NCBI RefSeq assembly: GCF_000212375.1
Contig: NC_015501.1
Coordinates: 1,984,001-2,048,000, forward strand
From: Porphyromonas asaccharolytica DSM 20707
Lineage (GTDB): Bacteria; Bacteroidota; Bacteroidia; Bacteroidales; Porphyromonadaceae
Reading direction: 5' to 3'
DNA length: 64,000 nucleotides
Every line of letters starts with the position of its first letter. The first letter of the stretch is position 1. This document shows positions 44,391 to 54,353 of the stretch, in pieces. The position numbers and the translations under genes were made by a program. Below the pieces are notes generated by a model. It did no database searches. It had not been told where the DNA came from and saw only the letters and a list, made by a program, of their open reading frames with translations.

Positions 44391-44457
44391 CTTAACGTCG
44401 TGTACAGTATGCCCTATACAAACCTTCTTAGTATACGGCTAGTGGGCATTATACAGA
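44391..44457 (-). pseudogene. fossil of the ribBA 3' end
   Basis: 67 nt aligning without large gaps to the last codons of ribBA (45295-45361). On the minus strand it reads YNAH-stop-PYTKKVCIGHTVHDVK against [21 protein letters not shown] in RibBA. It carries a premature stop and has lost the original stop codon. It shows that the DUF6263 duplication took the adjoining tail of ribBA with it. Confidence 0.85.
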
Positions 44458-44461
44458 AGCG

Positions 44462-45262
44462 CTAGAGTAGGCGGATCGAGGTGATCGTATTTGAGGAGAG
44501 CTCTGCTTGGGTACCCTGTACGTTGCCAGAACCCTTGAGTGCTACTGTACCAAATGTGTTTTTGATCATACCGGTCTTGCGGTCGAGGACGATGTTGTCT
44601 ATGCCATTGCCCTCAATGACTAAGCCCTCTACAGTAGCGGTCGTCTTACCATTGGCACGGAAAGTATAGTCTGTATCAGATACAGCTACCAGTGTGACGA
44701 CACCCTCATACTTTGTACTAGCATCTTCTCCAGTGAAGAGAGGGGTATTGACCGTGAAGGACTCCCCCTGTGCTATAGGCTCTGCAGGGAAGAATGCTGG
44801 AGACATTGCCATAGAGATCACACCCTTCTTGACTAGGTCATCTACCGCATCCCCCTCTAGCTCACCTATGGGATTATACTTAGCGTCCACCCACTGAGTG
44901 ACCTTCTGATTGACCATCTTACGTAGCTGGCTGGTCGCCTCGTCCTTAGCGTCTGAGTCTGTATCCAGATTCATCTCTTGTCCCATAGAGCTGGTAGAGA
45001 CTTGCATGCGATCGATGTTGATCTCCATCAGGTAGTTGCCATCCTTGACGTCCAGTACCTTATAGGTATAGTTGATGGTCTGGTTTTGCTTGATATCCAT
45101 CTGCTGACCCATCATAGAGATGGTCATAGGATTGTTGAGCGTCACCTGATAGGTGAAGGTCTGCCCCTTCTCTAGGTTCAGACGCAGATCATACTTCTCC
45201 TGTGCGAAGACGGAGGTCATCACACCGAGTAGTAGCAGGGTGGATAGGATGAGTTTCTTCAT
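44462..45262 (-). CDS. DUF6263 family exported protein (copy 2)
   Basis: 266 residues, same architecture as copy 1: signal peptide MKKLILSTLLLLGVMTSVFA, YDLRLNLEKGQTFTYQVTLN, then VEGLVIEGNGIDNIVLDRKT. It is the ribBA-proximal copy and so probably sits in the ancestral position. 29 nt after the ribBA stop. Confidence 0.85.
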   Translation of the reverse strand: MKKLILSTLLLLGVMTSVFAQEKYDLRLNLEKGQTFTYQVTLNNPMTISMMGQQMDIKQNQTINYTYKVLDVKDGNYLMEINIDRMQVSTSSMGQEMNLDTDSDAKDEATSQLRKMVNQKVTQWVDAKYNPIGELEGDAVDDLVKKGVISMAMSPAFFPAEPIAQGESFTVNTPLFTGEDASTKYEGVVTLVAVSDTDYTFRANGKTTATVEGLVIEGNGIDNIVLDRKTGMIKNTFGTVALKGSGNVQGTQAELSSNTITSIRLL

Positions 45263-45291
45263 AGTTCTATTGTGGTTTGATTATACGTTGT

Positions 45292-46512
45292 TTACTTGAC
45301 GTTGTGCAGGTCATGTCCCATACGCACCTTCTTGGTATGCAGGTAGTGGGCATTGTACTGATTGGGTTTGATCTCTAGAGGCACAGTCTCCACGACCTTC
45401 AGTCCGTAAGCCTCGAGACCGACGCGCTTGACTGGATTATTGGTCATCAGGCGCATCTCGGTCACACCAATAGCACGGAGTATCTGAGCACCGACACCAT
45501 AGTCACGCTCGTCGACCTTGTGTCCAAGGTGCAGATTAGCATCGACCGTGTCGAGCCCCTCATCTTGAAGCTTGTACGCCTTGATCTTGTCCATCAAGCC
45601 GATGCCGCGCCCCTCTTGGTTGAGGTAAACGATAACGCCTGCGCCCTCCTGCTCAATAATCTCCATAGCCTTGTGCAGCTGCTCTCCGCACTCGCAGCGC
45701 AGACTACCGAAGATGTCTCCCGTAGCGCAACTGCTGTGCATACGAACGAGCGTAGGCTTATTGGCTGAGATGTCACCCTTGATGAGGGCAATATGCTCTA
45801 GACCATTGCTCTTCTGGCGAAATGGTATGATATCAAACATCCCCCACTCTGTCGGCAGCTTGGCTCTCACGCCCTCCTCGACGATGCAGTCCGTCTTGAG
45901 ACGGTAAGCGATGAGATCCTCAATGGAGATGATCTTCATATCCCACTGCTTAGCGATCTCTACAAGCTGCGGAAGACGCGCCATCGTGCCATCCTCATTG
46001 ATGATCTCAATGAGCGCACCAACAGGCTGAAGACCAGCGAGACGCGCTAGATCAATAGCCGCCTCCGTGTGACCCGCACGACGCAGCACGCCACGATTGC
46101 GCGCCCGCAGAGGGTTGACGTGACCAGGACGAGCTAGATCTGTAGGCTTGGTATTGGGATCTGCTAGTGCTTTGATCGTCATAGCACGATCATACATCGA
46201 GACTCCAGTCGTACAGCCGTGACCGATGAGATCGACCGTCACGGTAAAGGGAGTCTCATGTAACGACGTATTCTCATGCACCTGCATATTGAGTTCGAGC
46301 TGGGCTGCACGCTCCTCAGAGATAGGCGTACAGAGTACACCACGCCCGTAGCGCATCATAAAGTTAACCTTCTCGGGCGTTATCAGTTCGGCAGCCGTGA
46401 TGAAGTCCCCTTCGTTCTCACGATCCTCGTCATCGACGACGATGACAAACTTGCCCGCTTTGAAATCTTCTATAGCCTCCTCGATGGAGTTTAGTTTGAA
46501 GTCTTGGTTCAT
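45292..46512 (-). CDS. ribBA: bifunctional DHBP synthase / GTP cyclohydrolase II
   Basis: 406 residues; makes both committed precursors of riboflavin. The RibB half (about 1-205) has [13 protein letters not shown] and [15 protein letters not shown]. The RibA half has [20 protein letters not shown] with the zinc cysteines, [18 protein letters not shown] and [16 protein letters not shown]. 30 nt after the LptF/G-type permease gene on the same strand. Confidence 0.96.
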   Translation of the reverse strand: MNQDFKLNSIEEAIEDFKAGKFVIVVDDEDRENEGDFITAAELITPEKVNFMMRYGRGVLCTPISEERAAQLELNMQVHENTSLHETPFTVTVDLIGHGCTTGVSMYDRAMTIKALADPNTKPTDLARPGHVNPLRARNRGVLRRAGHTEAAIDLARLAGLQPVGALIEIINEDGTMARLPQLVEIAKQWDMKIISIEDLIAYRLKTDCIVEEGVRAKLPTEWGMFDIIPFRQKSNGLEHIALIKGDISANKPTLVRMHSSCATGDIFGSLRCECGEQLHKAMEIIEQEGAGVIVYLNQEGRGIGLMDKIKAYKLQDEGLDTVDANLHLGHKVDERDYGVGAQILRAIGVTEMRLMTNNPVKRVGLEAYGLKVVETVPLEIKPNQYNAHYLHTKKVRMGHDLHNVK

Positions 46513-46542
46513 ATTCTAGGAATACTATATATAAGGAGCAGA

Positions 46543-48579
46543 TCACTCTGTCTGTGACTCGATCTGCTTGACAATATGGTTCAATATAGGCGGCATCTGA
46601 TGCAGCTGTCTCTTGTTGCGCCGCAAAGCGATGCCGAGGTATAGCATCACCAACAAAGAGACTGGTAACAAAGGTATGCAAATCCAGACACATAACCTAT
46701 TTTGCCAAAGAGGATTTGCAAAGGTTTTGCCCAGCATAGGTAGGCTCAGGAGCTGAGCAAAGATATACTTGTCAGGATAGTTGTGCAGCGTCTCGACAGT
46801 CTCTTCTAGCTGCTCGTAGAGCTGCTGGTACGCCTTGGCAAAGTCGGGCAGGCAATCCAGCCTCAGCCCCCTACTCTGGGCATAAGTCATACCGAGCAGT
46901 GCGTCCATCTGCCGTTGTAACTCACGAACCTCGCACAGCACCTCCTCAGAGGTTGCGGGCTGCATGATAATCTCCTTGTACTCCAGTTGTCTTGAGTAGT
47001 TCGGGTGGAAGATGCGCCGGAAGAAGACCACATAGGCATCGGAATTGAGCGTAGCTGAGTCTCGCGAAGCCTTGTAGGTGAGGAAAGCTCCCAGCGGTAG
47101 GATCACGGCACTCGACAGCCACATACCCGCCCAGACAGGGATCTGCCCACTATTGATCATCTTGAGTCCGAAGGTATCGATGACGTAGTAGATAATGAAG
47201 ATAAGCACCGCCAAGACCATCGGCGTACCCACGCCTCCCTTGCGTACGATAGCTCCCAGCGGAGCTCCAACGAAGAAGAAGAGCAGACAAGCCACAGGGA
47301 AGGTGAACTTACGATGCATCTCCTGCGCATTGACACGGTAGTCCGAGGCGGCATCGTCATAGTAAGTGTCAGCAATCTGCACCGACGAGGAGAGGCTCTC
47401 GAGCCACTCTAGCGCTTGCTTGTAGCCTAGCAACTTATCCTGATCAGTCGCTCTATCCATCAGCGAGTCTAGCGTATAGGGTGGTGGCGAGGCGTGACTA
47501 GACTCAGCACCGAGCAACTCATCATGGCTCAACCGACGAGCTGTTACTGTTGCAAAGGGACGATGTGAGAGTTGATCCTGCTTTAACCAAGCAGCAGCTT
47601 GTAGGTTAGCGTTTGGCATTGTCGCGCTCACCCCCGTAGAGACAGGCGGAGAGAGCTTGGTATGGATCTCAAAGAGCACATCACTCCCCACCTGCCGACC
47701 CACACTGTCTGCTGCCATGCGGGTACTGTCGCTATAGACAATAAGCTCTCGAAGGTTCTTACCTACGAACTGAGACTTGAGGTAGTCATCGCCCATCATC
47801 TCAAAGTTTGCATCAAAGGGAATGAAGATCACCTTCTCCGTAAAGTGCTCCTTAATATAGGAGGCTGGTCGCTCATCCGACGCTTGACTGCCTGGGATCA
47901 GCGTCGTCTGACTACTGAGCTGCTCAAAGCTTTCACCACTCCTGAGCGACATGATGAGATAGAGCTTGCTCTCGTCCATCAGCAATCGTCCCGTGTCGGC
48001 CAGTATGATGCGAGGCGTGTGCTGCTCAGAGAGGTCATAGATCATTACATTGTATAGGGTACTTGTCGCAGCATCTTTGTCCCCGACATAGATACTGTAA
48101 CCATCGATCCCATTGAAAAAGATCCCCTTCGGTATCTCCAATTCAGGACGCGCATAGCGTGCGGAGAAGAGTATCTGATAAACTCGCACACTAGCCTTCT
48201 GCACCCCCCTATCTAGATAGACGAAGAGCCCCAGAGCGATACAGGTCACGAGGATCACCAGCGGCTTCATGATCTTGCTCAGAGGCACGCCAGCCGACTT
48301 CATGGCCAGTAGTTCCAGTCGCTCGCCGAGATTACCGAAAGTCATCAGCGATGCTAGCAAGACTCCCAGCGGCACAGCCGTAGGCAATACGTAGAGGCCT
48401 GCGTAAAAGATCACTTCCAGCAGCACCCCCACATCCATTCCCTTGCCGACCAAGTCATCGACATGCTGCCAGAGGAACTGCATCAAGACGACAAACCAGC
48501 AGATCAGCAGGGTCATCAGAAGGAGAGGCAAGAAAGACCTCACCATAAAGATGTACATGATCTTCGGTCGCAGACGCAT
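46543..48579 (-). CDS. LptF/LptG family lipopolysaccharide export permease
   Basis: 678 residues from the ATG at 48579 (a GTG at 48594 also opens the frame). YjgP/YjgQ-type inner-membrane protein extracting LPS with LptB2. N-terminal RSFLPLLLMTLLICWFVVLM, three more helices, a large periplasmic beta-jellyroll segment, then C-terminal helices (FPVACLLFFFVGAPLGAIVR is the family signature). An additional 150-residue C-terminal part with a final helix makes it longer than E. coli LptF/G. Whether it is LptF or LptG is not decided. Confidence 0.88.
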   Translation of the reverse strand: MRLRPKIMYIFMVRSFLPLLLMTLLICWFVVLMQFLWQHVDDLVGKGMDVGVLLEVIFYAGLYVLPTAVPLGVLLASLMTFGNLGERLELLAMKSAGVPLSKIMKPLVILVTCIALGLFVYLDRGVQKASVRVYQILFSARYARPELEIPKGIFFNGIDGYSIYVGDKDAATSTLYNVMIYDLSEQHTPRIILADTGRLLMDESKLYLIMSLRSGESFEQLSSQTTLIPGSQASDERPASYIKEHFTEKVIFIPFDANFEMMGDDYLKSQFVGKNLRELIVYSDSTRMAADSVGRQVGSDVLFEIHTKLSPPVSTGVSATMPNANLQAAAWLKQDQLSHRPFATVTARRLSHDELLGAESSHASPPPYTLDSLMDRATDQDKLLGYKQALEWLESLSSSVQIADTYYDDAASDYRVNAQEMHRKFTFPVACLLFFFVGAPLGAIVRKGGVGTPMVLAVLIFIIYYVIDTFGLKMINSGQIPVWAGMWLSSAVILPLGAFLTYKASRDSATLNSDAYVVFFRRIFHPNYSRQLEYKEIIMQPATSEEVLCEVRELQRQMDALLGMTYAQSRGLRLDCLPDFAKAYQQLYEQLEETVETLHNYPDKYIFAQLLSLPMLGKTFANPLWQNRLCVWICIPLLPVSLLVMLYLGIALRRNKRQLHQMPPILNHIVKQIESQTE

Positions 48580-48621
48580 ACCTCTTACTTGCACGATCGT
48601 AGGATTGGAAAGGAGTAATCT

Positions 48622-49665
48622 TTACTTCAGGAGCTTGCCCTCACTCTTCAAGTCAGTGAAGAGTCTGTCTAGGACGGCATTGATAAAGGAGGCACTCTTG
48701 GAGTTGTCGTATACTTTTGCTAGTTCGATATACTCATTGATCGTCACCACGAGCGCTATGTCAGGGCAGTTGAGAGCCTCCGCCACCGCCATCTCCATCA
48801 AGATCATATCGACTAGCGCCACACGATCCTGCTCCCAGTTATCTAGTCGCGGCGTCAGCATCGCATCATAATCCTCACGGTGTAAGAGCGTCTCCGAGAG
48901 CAACTGATGCGCATAGAGTCGATCACGGTCACTGTGAAACATGGGAAGCAAGTCGCCCGGTAGCTCTAAGCCATCCTTAGCACCTCGACGCAAAGTCTTC
49001 AGAGCAAAGTCCTGTATCGTCACCACTGGCTGATTGGTAAAGGGGATGACACGATAGTCCTCTGACCCCTTGAGACGCTCTACCGTCGTCTCCACCTGCT
49101 CCACAGGAGGCATCTCCTCGACCTCTAGACGCTCGCAGATAGCAGTCGCATCGGCCCAGTAGAAAGAGTTTGCCGCAAGATGCTCATTAAGCTCTGCGGT
49201 GCGAAAGAGCTGCTTGAGTAGATTGCTCCAATAGTCACACTGCTCCTGCATAGAGAGTGTAGAGACATCCTCAGGTAGCGCATTATACGAGGGATCTTGC
49301 TCAACTATATTGTAAAGTGTGCGGAGCAACTGCTCGTCCTGCTCCCAGCGCTTCTGCAGCTCATCGAGCGGATTCTGTATCTCCGTACAGCGAGCGATCT
49401 CCTTGACGAGAGTCATATCGGAGAGGTTACGAGGCGCTACCTCGTCCGAGGACTTGAGGAAGCGTCGCTCACGTATCTCTAAGAGCTCCCTCTGATAAGC
49501 TGCGAGCGCACGTATCAGATCTAATAAGTAGTAATAGAGGTAGTAGGTGTGACGTAGGGAGGTCGTAAGCGACTTGTCCGCAAGTGCCACATCTAGACGG
49601 CCGCTAGAGATAGACTGGTAAAGTTGCTGGAAGACGCGGATGCGTACGATAGACCGATTGATCAT
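48622..49665 (-). CDS. nusB: transcription antitermination factor NusB
   Basis: 347 residues. Bacteroidota NusB carries a long N-terminal extension; the NusB fold is at about 215-340 with TPRLDNWEQDRVALVDMILM, MEMAVAEALNCPDIALVVTI and EYIELAKVYDNSKSASFING-like sequence before VLDRLFTDLK. Acts in rRNA antitermination with NusE. First gene of nusB-lptF/G-ribBA. Confidence 0.92.
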   Translation of the reverse strand: MINRSIVRIRVFQQLYQSISSGRLDVALADKSLTTSLRHTYYLYYYLLDLIRALAAYQRELLEIRERRFLKSSDEVAPRNLSDMTLVKEIARCTEIQNPLDELQKRWEQDEQLLRTLYNIVEQDPSYNALPEDVSTLSMQEQCDYWSNLLKQLFRTAELNEHLAANSFYWADATAICERLEVEEMPPVEQVETTVERLKGSEDYRVIPFTNQPVVTIQDFALKTLRRGAKDGLELPGDLLPMFHSDRDRLYAHQLLSETLLHREDYDAMLTPRLDNWEQDRVALVDMILMEMAVAEALNCPDIALVVTINEYIELAKVYDNSKSASFINAVLDRLFTDLKSEGKLLK

Positions 49666-49793
49666 ATCACTCTATGAAATAGATGAATATAGTAGGAGCA
49701 AACAATTCACGAGGAGGGCACTACCCTTCCCAATCTGTAGTCTACGAGGACAAACTCAAGGCATCCACCTTGGTGACCGCCATAGATCCGCCA

Positions 49794-49801
49794 CAAAGGT
49801 A
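49794..49801 (-). promoter_or_regulatory. -7 element upstream of nusB
   Basis: Minus-strand TACCTTTG, 129 nt upstream of nusB, in the 180-bp gap after the barrel-protein gene. Probable start of the nusB-lptF/G-ribBA transcription unit. Confidence 0.5.
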
Positions 49802-49845
49802 CAAAAAAGGTCTCGGAGAGGATCACCCCAGAGACCTCAAAAACC

Positions 49846-51858
49846 TTAGAAGCGGTAGGCGAGGTAGCTGTCGGCGCGCCAGCGAGGTATACCTTCATCT
49901 AGGTTGCGATCGTAACGTACGGAGGCTGAGAGTGTCCAGTGCGGCGCTAGCTGCCACTGCAGGAGTAGTGCTGTGGCAAAGCCTTGACCCGTGGCGCTGT
50001 ATAGCCCGAAAGCGTAACGAGTGGTGGGCAGATAAGCGTAGCTCGCGACCCGCACGTGATCGGCATGGTAGTAATGTCCCGAGAGCGCGATGCTCAGCGG
50101 ATGGCGCACACCCGCACGATAGCGACCGACGACCGTGAGCGACCTACCCCACTGCGCTTCATCTTGCCCCTCTAAGCGACGCTGCTGTATGGTGCCGACA
50201 AGCTGCATGGAGAGGGGCTCTAGGCTATAACGTAGCGTACTACTGAGCCGCCAGCGTAGAGCCTCTTCATTGGAGCGTCCCAGCTGCCCGTACCAGAGTT
50301 GCTCGAGCTGATTGTTGTAGCGGGTGGTGAGGTAGAGACGTGTCAGGAGTCCACGACTACGCTCTAGCTTGCGATAGCGCGGTTCGAGGCTTTCGTATAG
50401 CTCCAGCATAGCACGCAGGGTGGAGTGCTTCAGCAGGCGCGTGGTGCCGTAGAGGCGTAGCCCCATATCGTTGCCTAGGCGGGCGTAGTGGCTTTCGCTA
50501 CGACCATAATAGGAGGCGAAGCGTGGAGACATATAATATAGTGTCAAGCCGAGGTCTCGCTGCCGAGGGGTGTGGTAGCGCAGGTGCTGTATGAAGCCCA
50601 GATGCTCTAGCTGCTCAGTGGCTAGTTCGCCATGCAGCTCTAGGCGACGCGACTGGCTCTGCCACTGGTAGGCAAGCGATGTGAGCCAATGCGACTGCAG
50701 CGGAGTGTCGCTCTCTAGAGCTTTGTAACCAGGCATAAAAGCTAAGTCATATCCCATCCAGTCGGCGTAAAGCGTCTGCAGCGATAGGGAGGCTCGTGGC
50801 ATCGTGTAAGCAAGCTGCGCCCCCACCGTCTGCATCGGTATGAGCGCATGCTGGGCTCGTCGCTCAGGCGTGTCGTAGCGCATATTGGGTCTGATAGACT
50901 GGATCAAGCCTTGTCGCTCATCGATCGAGCCATCGAGTCGGCTGTATGAGTAAAAAGCAGAGTAATGCCACGCGCCCCAATGCCCCTCACTCGCAATGCC
51001 CCGCAAGGTCCGCTCACGCAGTGCACTGAGCGACGGCGAGAGCATCGACTTAGGACGAGCGAGCTGTGGCAGCGCACTAGCACTTGCCCAGACGGATCGA
51101 GCGGCGAGGAGACCAGCGCCCCACCCCACCTTAAAGTGTCCGACTACCACCTTATCGAGGTAAGCCAGGCGAGGTTCATACATAGCGAAGTAACGCCAGG
51201 TGCCATCTTTAGCTAGCTCCTGTGGGTGTCTCTGATACTGAGCCGCCACCTGCCACTGTCCCTTCTGCCTGAGCGATATAGCTGAGCGCAGCTTGAGCGG
51301 ATCGTACCACGCATCAGAGACAGCTTCGGAAGCTTTATGGTAACTCATCGCTACGTAAGCTTCGCCAGTGAGTGGCGCCTTGGGCTTTGCGTAAGGCTCC
51401 CCAGCGAAGGGGCGCACCATCACATAGGGTGCCACACGAGCTATCGTCTCACGATCCCACCCCGTGACCCACTTGAGGTCATAGACCGATTGCAGTTCGC
51501 CTCCGCGCTCATCACGGTAGCGCCTGAGCTGATAGATCTGGTAGCTTGTGAGAAAGGGAAAGCGCTCCTCCAGCTCCTGCTGGGTAGCACGGTTCAGGTC
51601 GAGCAGCGCCTTTGTCTCTTGCCTCTCTGGCTCTTGTGGGAATAGCTCTAACAAGTCGTCCTCCTCTAGCTCGGCGAGATCATCACTCGGCAAGCTCTCG
51701 ACGAGCCACTCAAGTGGCAGTTCGTCCGTCACGAGCGAGTCGCTCTGCGCCCACCCCGCCAACGGAAGGAGAAGCAAGAGCGGTAGATAAAGCCGTCTCC
51801 TACTCTTGCAGATGAACGATCGTAATGCCTGCACCGCCAAACCGCACATCTTCATCAT
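49846..51858 (-). CDS. helix-hairpin-helix domain fused to an outer-membrane beta-barrel
   Basis: About 670 residues from the ATG at 51858, which overlaps the mutS2 end by 59 nt; an ATG at 51849 is also possible. Signal peptide ends near LAGWAQ. After an acidic stretch comes a tandem ComEA-like helix-hairpin-helix segment (LLDLNRATQQELEERFPFLT, YDLKWVTGWDRETIARVAPY). The rest is rich in alternating aromatic strands and ends in Phe (ADSYLAYRF), as outer-membrane barrels do. Such HhH-barrel proteins recur in Bacteroidota; role unknown, DNA handling at the surface is a hypothesis. Confidence 0.78.
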   Translation of the reverse strand: MMKMCGLAVQALRSFICKSRRRLYLPLLLLLPLAGWAQSDSLVTDELPLEWLVESLPSDDLAELEEDDLLELFPQEPERQETKALLDLNRATQQELEERFPFLTSYQIYQLRRYRDERGGELQSVYDLKWVTGWDRETIARVAPYVMVRPFAGEPYAKPKAPLTGEAYVAMSYHKASEAVSDAWYDPLKLRSAISLRQKGQWQVAAQYQRHPQELAKDGTWRYFAMYEPRLAYLDKVVVGHFKVGWGAGLLAARSVWASASALPQLARPKSMLSPSLSALRERTLRGIASEGHWGAWHYSAFYSYSRLDGSIDERQGLIQSIRPNMRYDTPERRAQHALIPMQTVGAQLAYTMPRASLSLQTLYADWMGYDLAFMPGYKALESDTPLQSHWLTSLAYQWQSQSRRLELHGELATEQLEHLGFIQHLRYHTPRQRDLGLTLYYMSPRFASYYGRSESHYARLGNDMGLRLYGTTRLLKHSTLRAMLELYESLEPRYRKLERSRGLLTRLYLTTRYNNQLEQLWYGQLGRSNEEALRWRLSSTLRYSLEPLSMQLVGTIQQRRLEGQDEAQWGRSLTVVGRYRAGVRHPLSIALSGHYYHADHVRVASYAYLPTTRYAFGLYSATGQGFATALLLQWQLAPHWTLSASVRYDRNLDEGIPRWRADSYLAYRF

Positions 51859-54349
51859 GATAATGACTGACCCCAGGGTAGTGATCGAGCAGTTCACGGA
51901 TAGAGACTCGCAGCGCACCCGTTCCCGTGCCGTGCAGTATCTCCACACGGTTAAAGCCTAGACTGATCGCATCGTCGAGGAAGTACTGAACCGCTTGGAT
52001 CGCCTCAGCGGCTCGCATACCCCGCACATCGAGTCGGTCGGAGAAGTCTAGCCGACGCTCATGCAGATGCTCCACCACATTGGTCGTACGAGCCGGTTGC
52101 GCAGTGGCCTGCGCCTGCTCCTCCTTACGCTCACTGCCGAGCCGTACGATCTCATTAGGCTTGCAGGTGATACGTATGCGACCATTGACCACCACCGTGG
52201 CACTATTGTCCGAGAGTTCAGAGAGGACGCCCACCACATTCATCGTCGTGACCCGCACCTCGTCACCCTCCTTGGGAGGCTGTGGCATAGAGAGTTTTAC
52301 CGGCGACTGACTTTGCGCACCACGCTCTGGGGAGTCGCCTTGCTTGCGCTTGCGCTCCTTACGCTCCTTGCGACGCTTGAGTCGCTCCAGCTCACGCTCC
52401 ACACTGCCCGTCTGCTCTACCGTCTCAGCCTGCGCCAGCTGCTCGCTGTAGGCGCTGAGTGCTTGGCGAGCCTCCTTCGTCTGCTGACGCTCCGCTTGGC
52501 TCTCCTTGATCTCACGGATCGTGCGCTCGATCTGAGCACGGCTCTGATCCAGTAGTTGAGCCGCCTCTTGCTGTGCTTGCGTTAGGAGATCCTGACGCTG
52601 CTCTTTAAGCTTCGACAGACGCGCCTCGTAGTCTGCAAGGAGACGCTCGAGCTTCTGCTCACGATGCTCTATCTCGGTACGCTTGCGCTGCCAGTACTGC
52701 TTGTCGCGTACGATGTCCTGCACGTAACGCTCGCTCTGGATCACCTCCTCGCCAACCAGTGCGGTGGCGTACTCTAGCACTTGGCGCGGCAGCCCTTGCT
52801 GACGTGCTATCTCGAGGGCAAAAGAGCTACCTGGCTGACCGATGGAAAGCTCGTAGAGCGGCTTCATCTCCTTCTGATCGTAGAGCATAGCACCGTTGAC
52901 GATGCCCTTATGCGTAGTCGCATACTCCTTGAGATTGCGATAGTGTGTCGTGATGACGCCCCACGCCCGCTGCTCATTAAAGAGTGCCAAAAGCCCCTCC
53001 GCTATGGCTCCACCCAGCTCCGGCTCCGTACCTGCTCCAAACTCATCTATCAGAAGCAAACTATTAGCTCCACAAGCAGCCGACATAGCCCGCATATGCT
53101 TCAAGTGCGAGGAGTAGGTACTCAGATCATCCTCCATAGACTGATTGTCGCCGATCTCTATCGCTAGGTGCTTGAAGACACCCGCCACCGAGTCAGGGTG
53201 TACGGGGATCGGGATGCCACTCTGCAGCATGTACTGAAGGAGTCCGACCGTCTTGAGACAGACCGACTTACCGCCAGCATTAGGGCCCGAGATGACGAGG
53301 ATACGTTCGTTGGGATAGCGTAGTAAGATGTCTTGCGGCACGACGCTCTTGCCCTCTTGGCTAAGGGTGTGCTGAAGTATCGGGTTAACCGCTTGGTACC
53401 ACTGAATGGTTGGCTTGTTGCGCACCTCAGGGATAGAGCAGTGCATCTCATCGGCAAAGCGTGCTATCGCACAAACCGCATCGATGCGCCCCATCGAGAG
53501 GTAAAGCTGGGACAACGTCTCACGGCGCTCCCGAATAGGTGCCGTAAGCTGACGCAAGATCTCGATCACCTCACGATGCTCCTCGCTCTCCAGTTCACGG
53601 ATGCGGTTGTTTGCCTCGACCACCTCGAGCGGCTCTATATATAGTGTCTTGCCTGTGGCACTCTCGTCGTGAACGATCCCTGGTATCTGACGCTTGTGCA
53701 TGGCGGTCACAGGCAGTACGGGACGTCCCGAGCGCATCGTCGCCTGCGCATCCTCCTCGACATAGCCAGCAGCCTGCGCCGCCGTGAGCAGGCCTCGCAT
53801 CAACTTCGCAATGGCACGCTCCTCACGCTGGAGGGCTAGTCGTAGCTCAGCAAGACGTGGCGAAGCGTTGTCCACCAGTCGTCCATGCGGATCCAGCTTG
53901 CGCAAGATCGTTTGCGCTATCTCCTGCAGACCCTCACTACCCACCACAAGGCGAGACAGACTGGGATAGAGCGGTGAGACCTCTCCCGCTCCATTGTCCT
54001 GCACTTTTGTCAGAAGCCTCGACCACGCCTCATAGCTCACGATCGCCTGAGCCACCTGCGCCAGCTCCTCCTCCGTCAGATAGCTTCCCTCAGCACGTAG
54101 CGTGCCGAGCGTAGGCCGCAGGTCAGCGACACGTCGTGTGGGTAGCTCCATCGTAACGCTCAGCAAGTGTCTCATCTCCCGCACACGCTCCAGACGATGA
54201 CGGATAGCATCAGGACGGGTCGAGGCGGTCAGCGCACCCACCATCTCCCGCCCCATAGAGCTGTGACACTCCAAGGCGATCAGATCTAGTAGGTCGTAGT
54301 AGCCTACTTTATCTAAATAGTCCGAGGGATAGGTTATATCGCTAGGCAT
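51800..54349 (-). CDS. mutS2: MutS2 family endonuclease/ribosome-rescue ATPase
   Basis: 849 residues from the ATG at 54349, which avoids overlap with rseP; in-frame ATGs at 54376-54388 would overlap it by up to 35 nt. Core and clamp domains, Walker A GPNAGGKS, LLIDEFGAGTEPELGGAIAE (Walker B) and ITTHYRNLKEYA. A Lys/Arg-rich stretch (RLKRRKERKERKRKQ) precedes a KOW-like segment, and a C-terminal Smr domain ends it (LDVRGMRAAEA, ILHGTGTGALR). Full length for the family. Confidence 0.95.
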   Translation of the reverse strand: MPSDITYPSDYLDKVGYYDLLDLIALECHSSMGREMVGALTASTRPDAIRHRLERVREMRHLLSVTMELPTRRVADLRPTLGTLRAEGSYLTEEELAQVAQAIVSYEAWSRLLTKVQDNGAGEVSPLYPSLSRLVVGSEGLQEIAQTILRKLDPHGRLVDNASPRLAELRLALQREERAIAKLMRGLLTAAQAAGYVEEDAQATMRSGRPVLPVTAMHKRQIPGIVHDESATGKTLYIEPLEVVEANNRIRELESEEHREVIEILRQLTAPIRERRETLSQLYLSMGRIDAVCAIARFADEMHCSIPEVRNKPTIQWYQAVNPILQHTLSQEGKSVVPQDILLRYPNERILVISGPNAGGKSVCLKTVGLLQYMLQSGIPIPVHPDSVAGVFKHLAIEIGDNQSMEDDLSTYSSHLKHMRAMSAACGANSLLLIDEFGAGTEPELGGAIAEGLLALFNEQRAWGVITTHYRNLKEYATTHKGIVNGAMLYDQKEMKPLYELSIGQPGSSFALEIARQQGLPRQVLEYATALVGEEVIQSERYVQDIVRDKQYWQRKRTEIEHREQKLERLLADYEARLSKLKEQRQDLLTQAQQEAAQLLDQSRAQIERTIREIKESQAERQQTKEARQALSAYSEQLAQAETVEQTGSVERELERLKRRKERKERKRKQGDSPERGAQSQSPVKLSMPQPPKEGDEVRVTTMNVVGVLSELSDNSATVVVNGRIRITCKPNEIVRLGSERKEEQAQATAQPARTTNVVEHLHERRLDFSDRLDVRGMRAAEAIQAVQYFLDDAISLGFNRVEILHGTGTGALRVSIRELLDHYPGVSHYHDEDVRFGGAGITIVHLQE

Positions 54350-54353
54350 CGTG

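Noticed and set aside
49683-50138. Open frame of 151 codons on the plus strand
   Set aside because: It lies antisense to the barrel-protein gene and the nusB promoter; rich in Arg and Ser as expected for an antisense frame.
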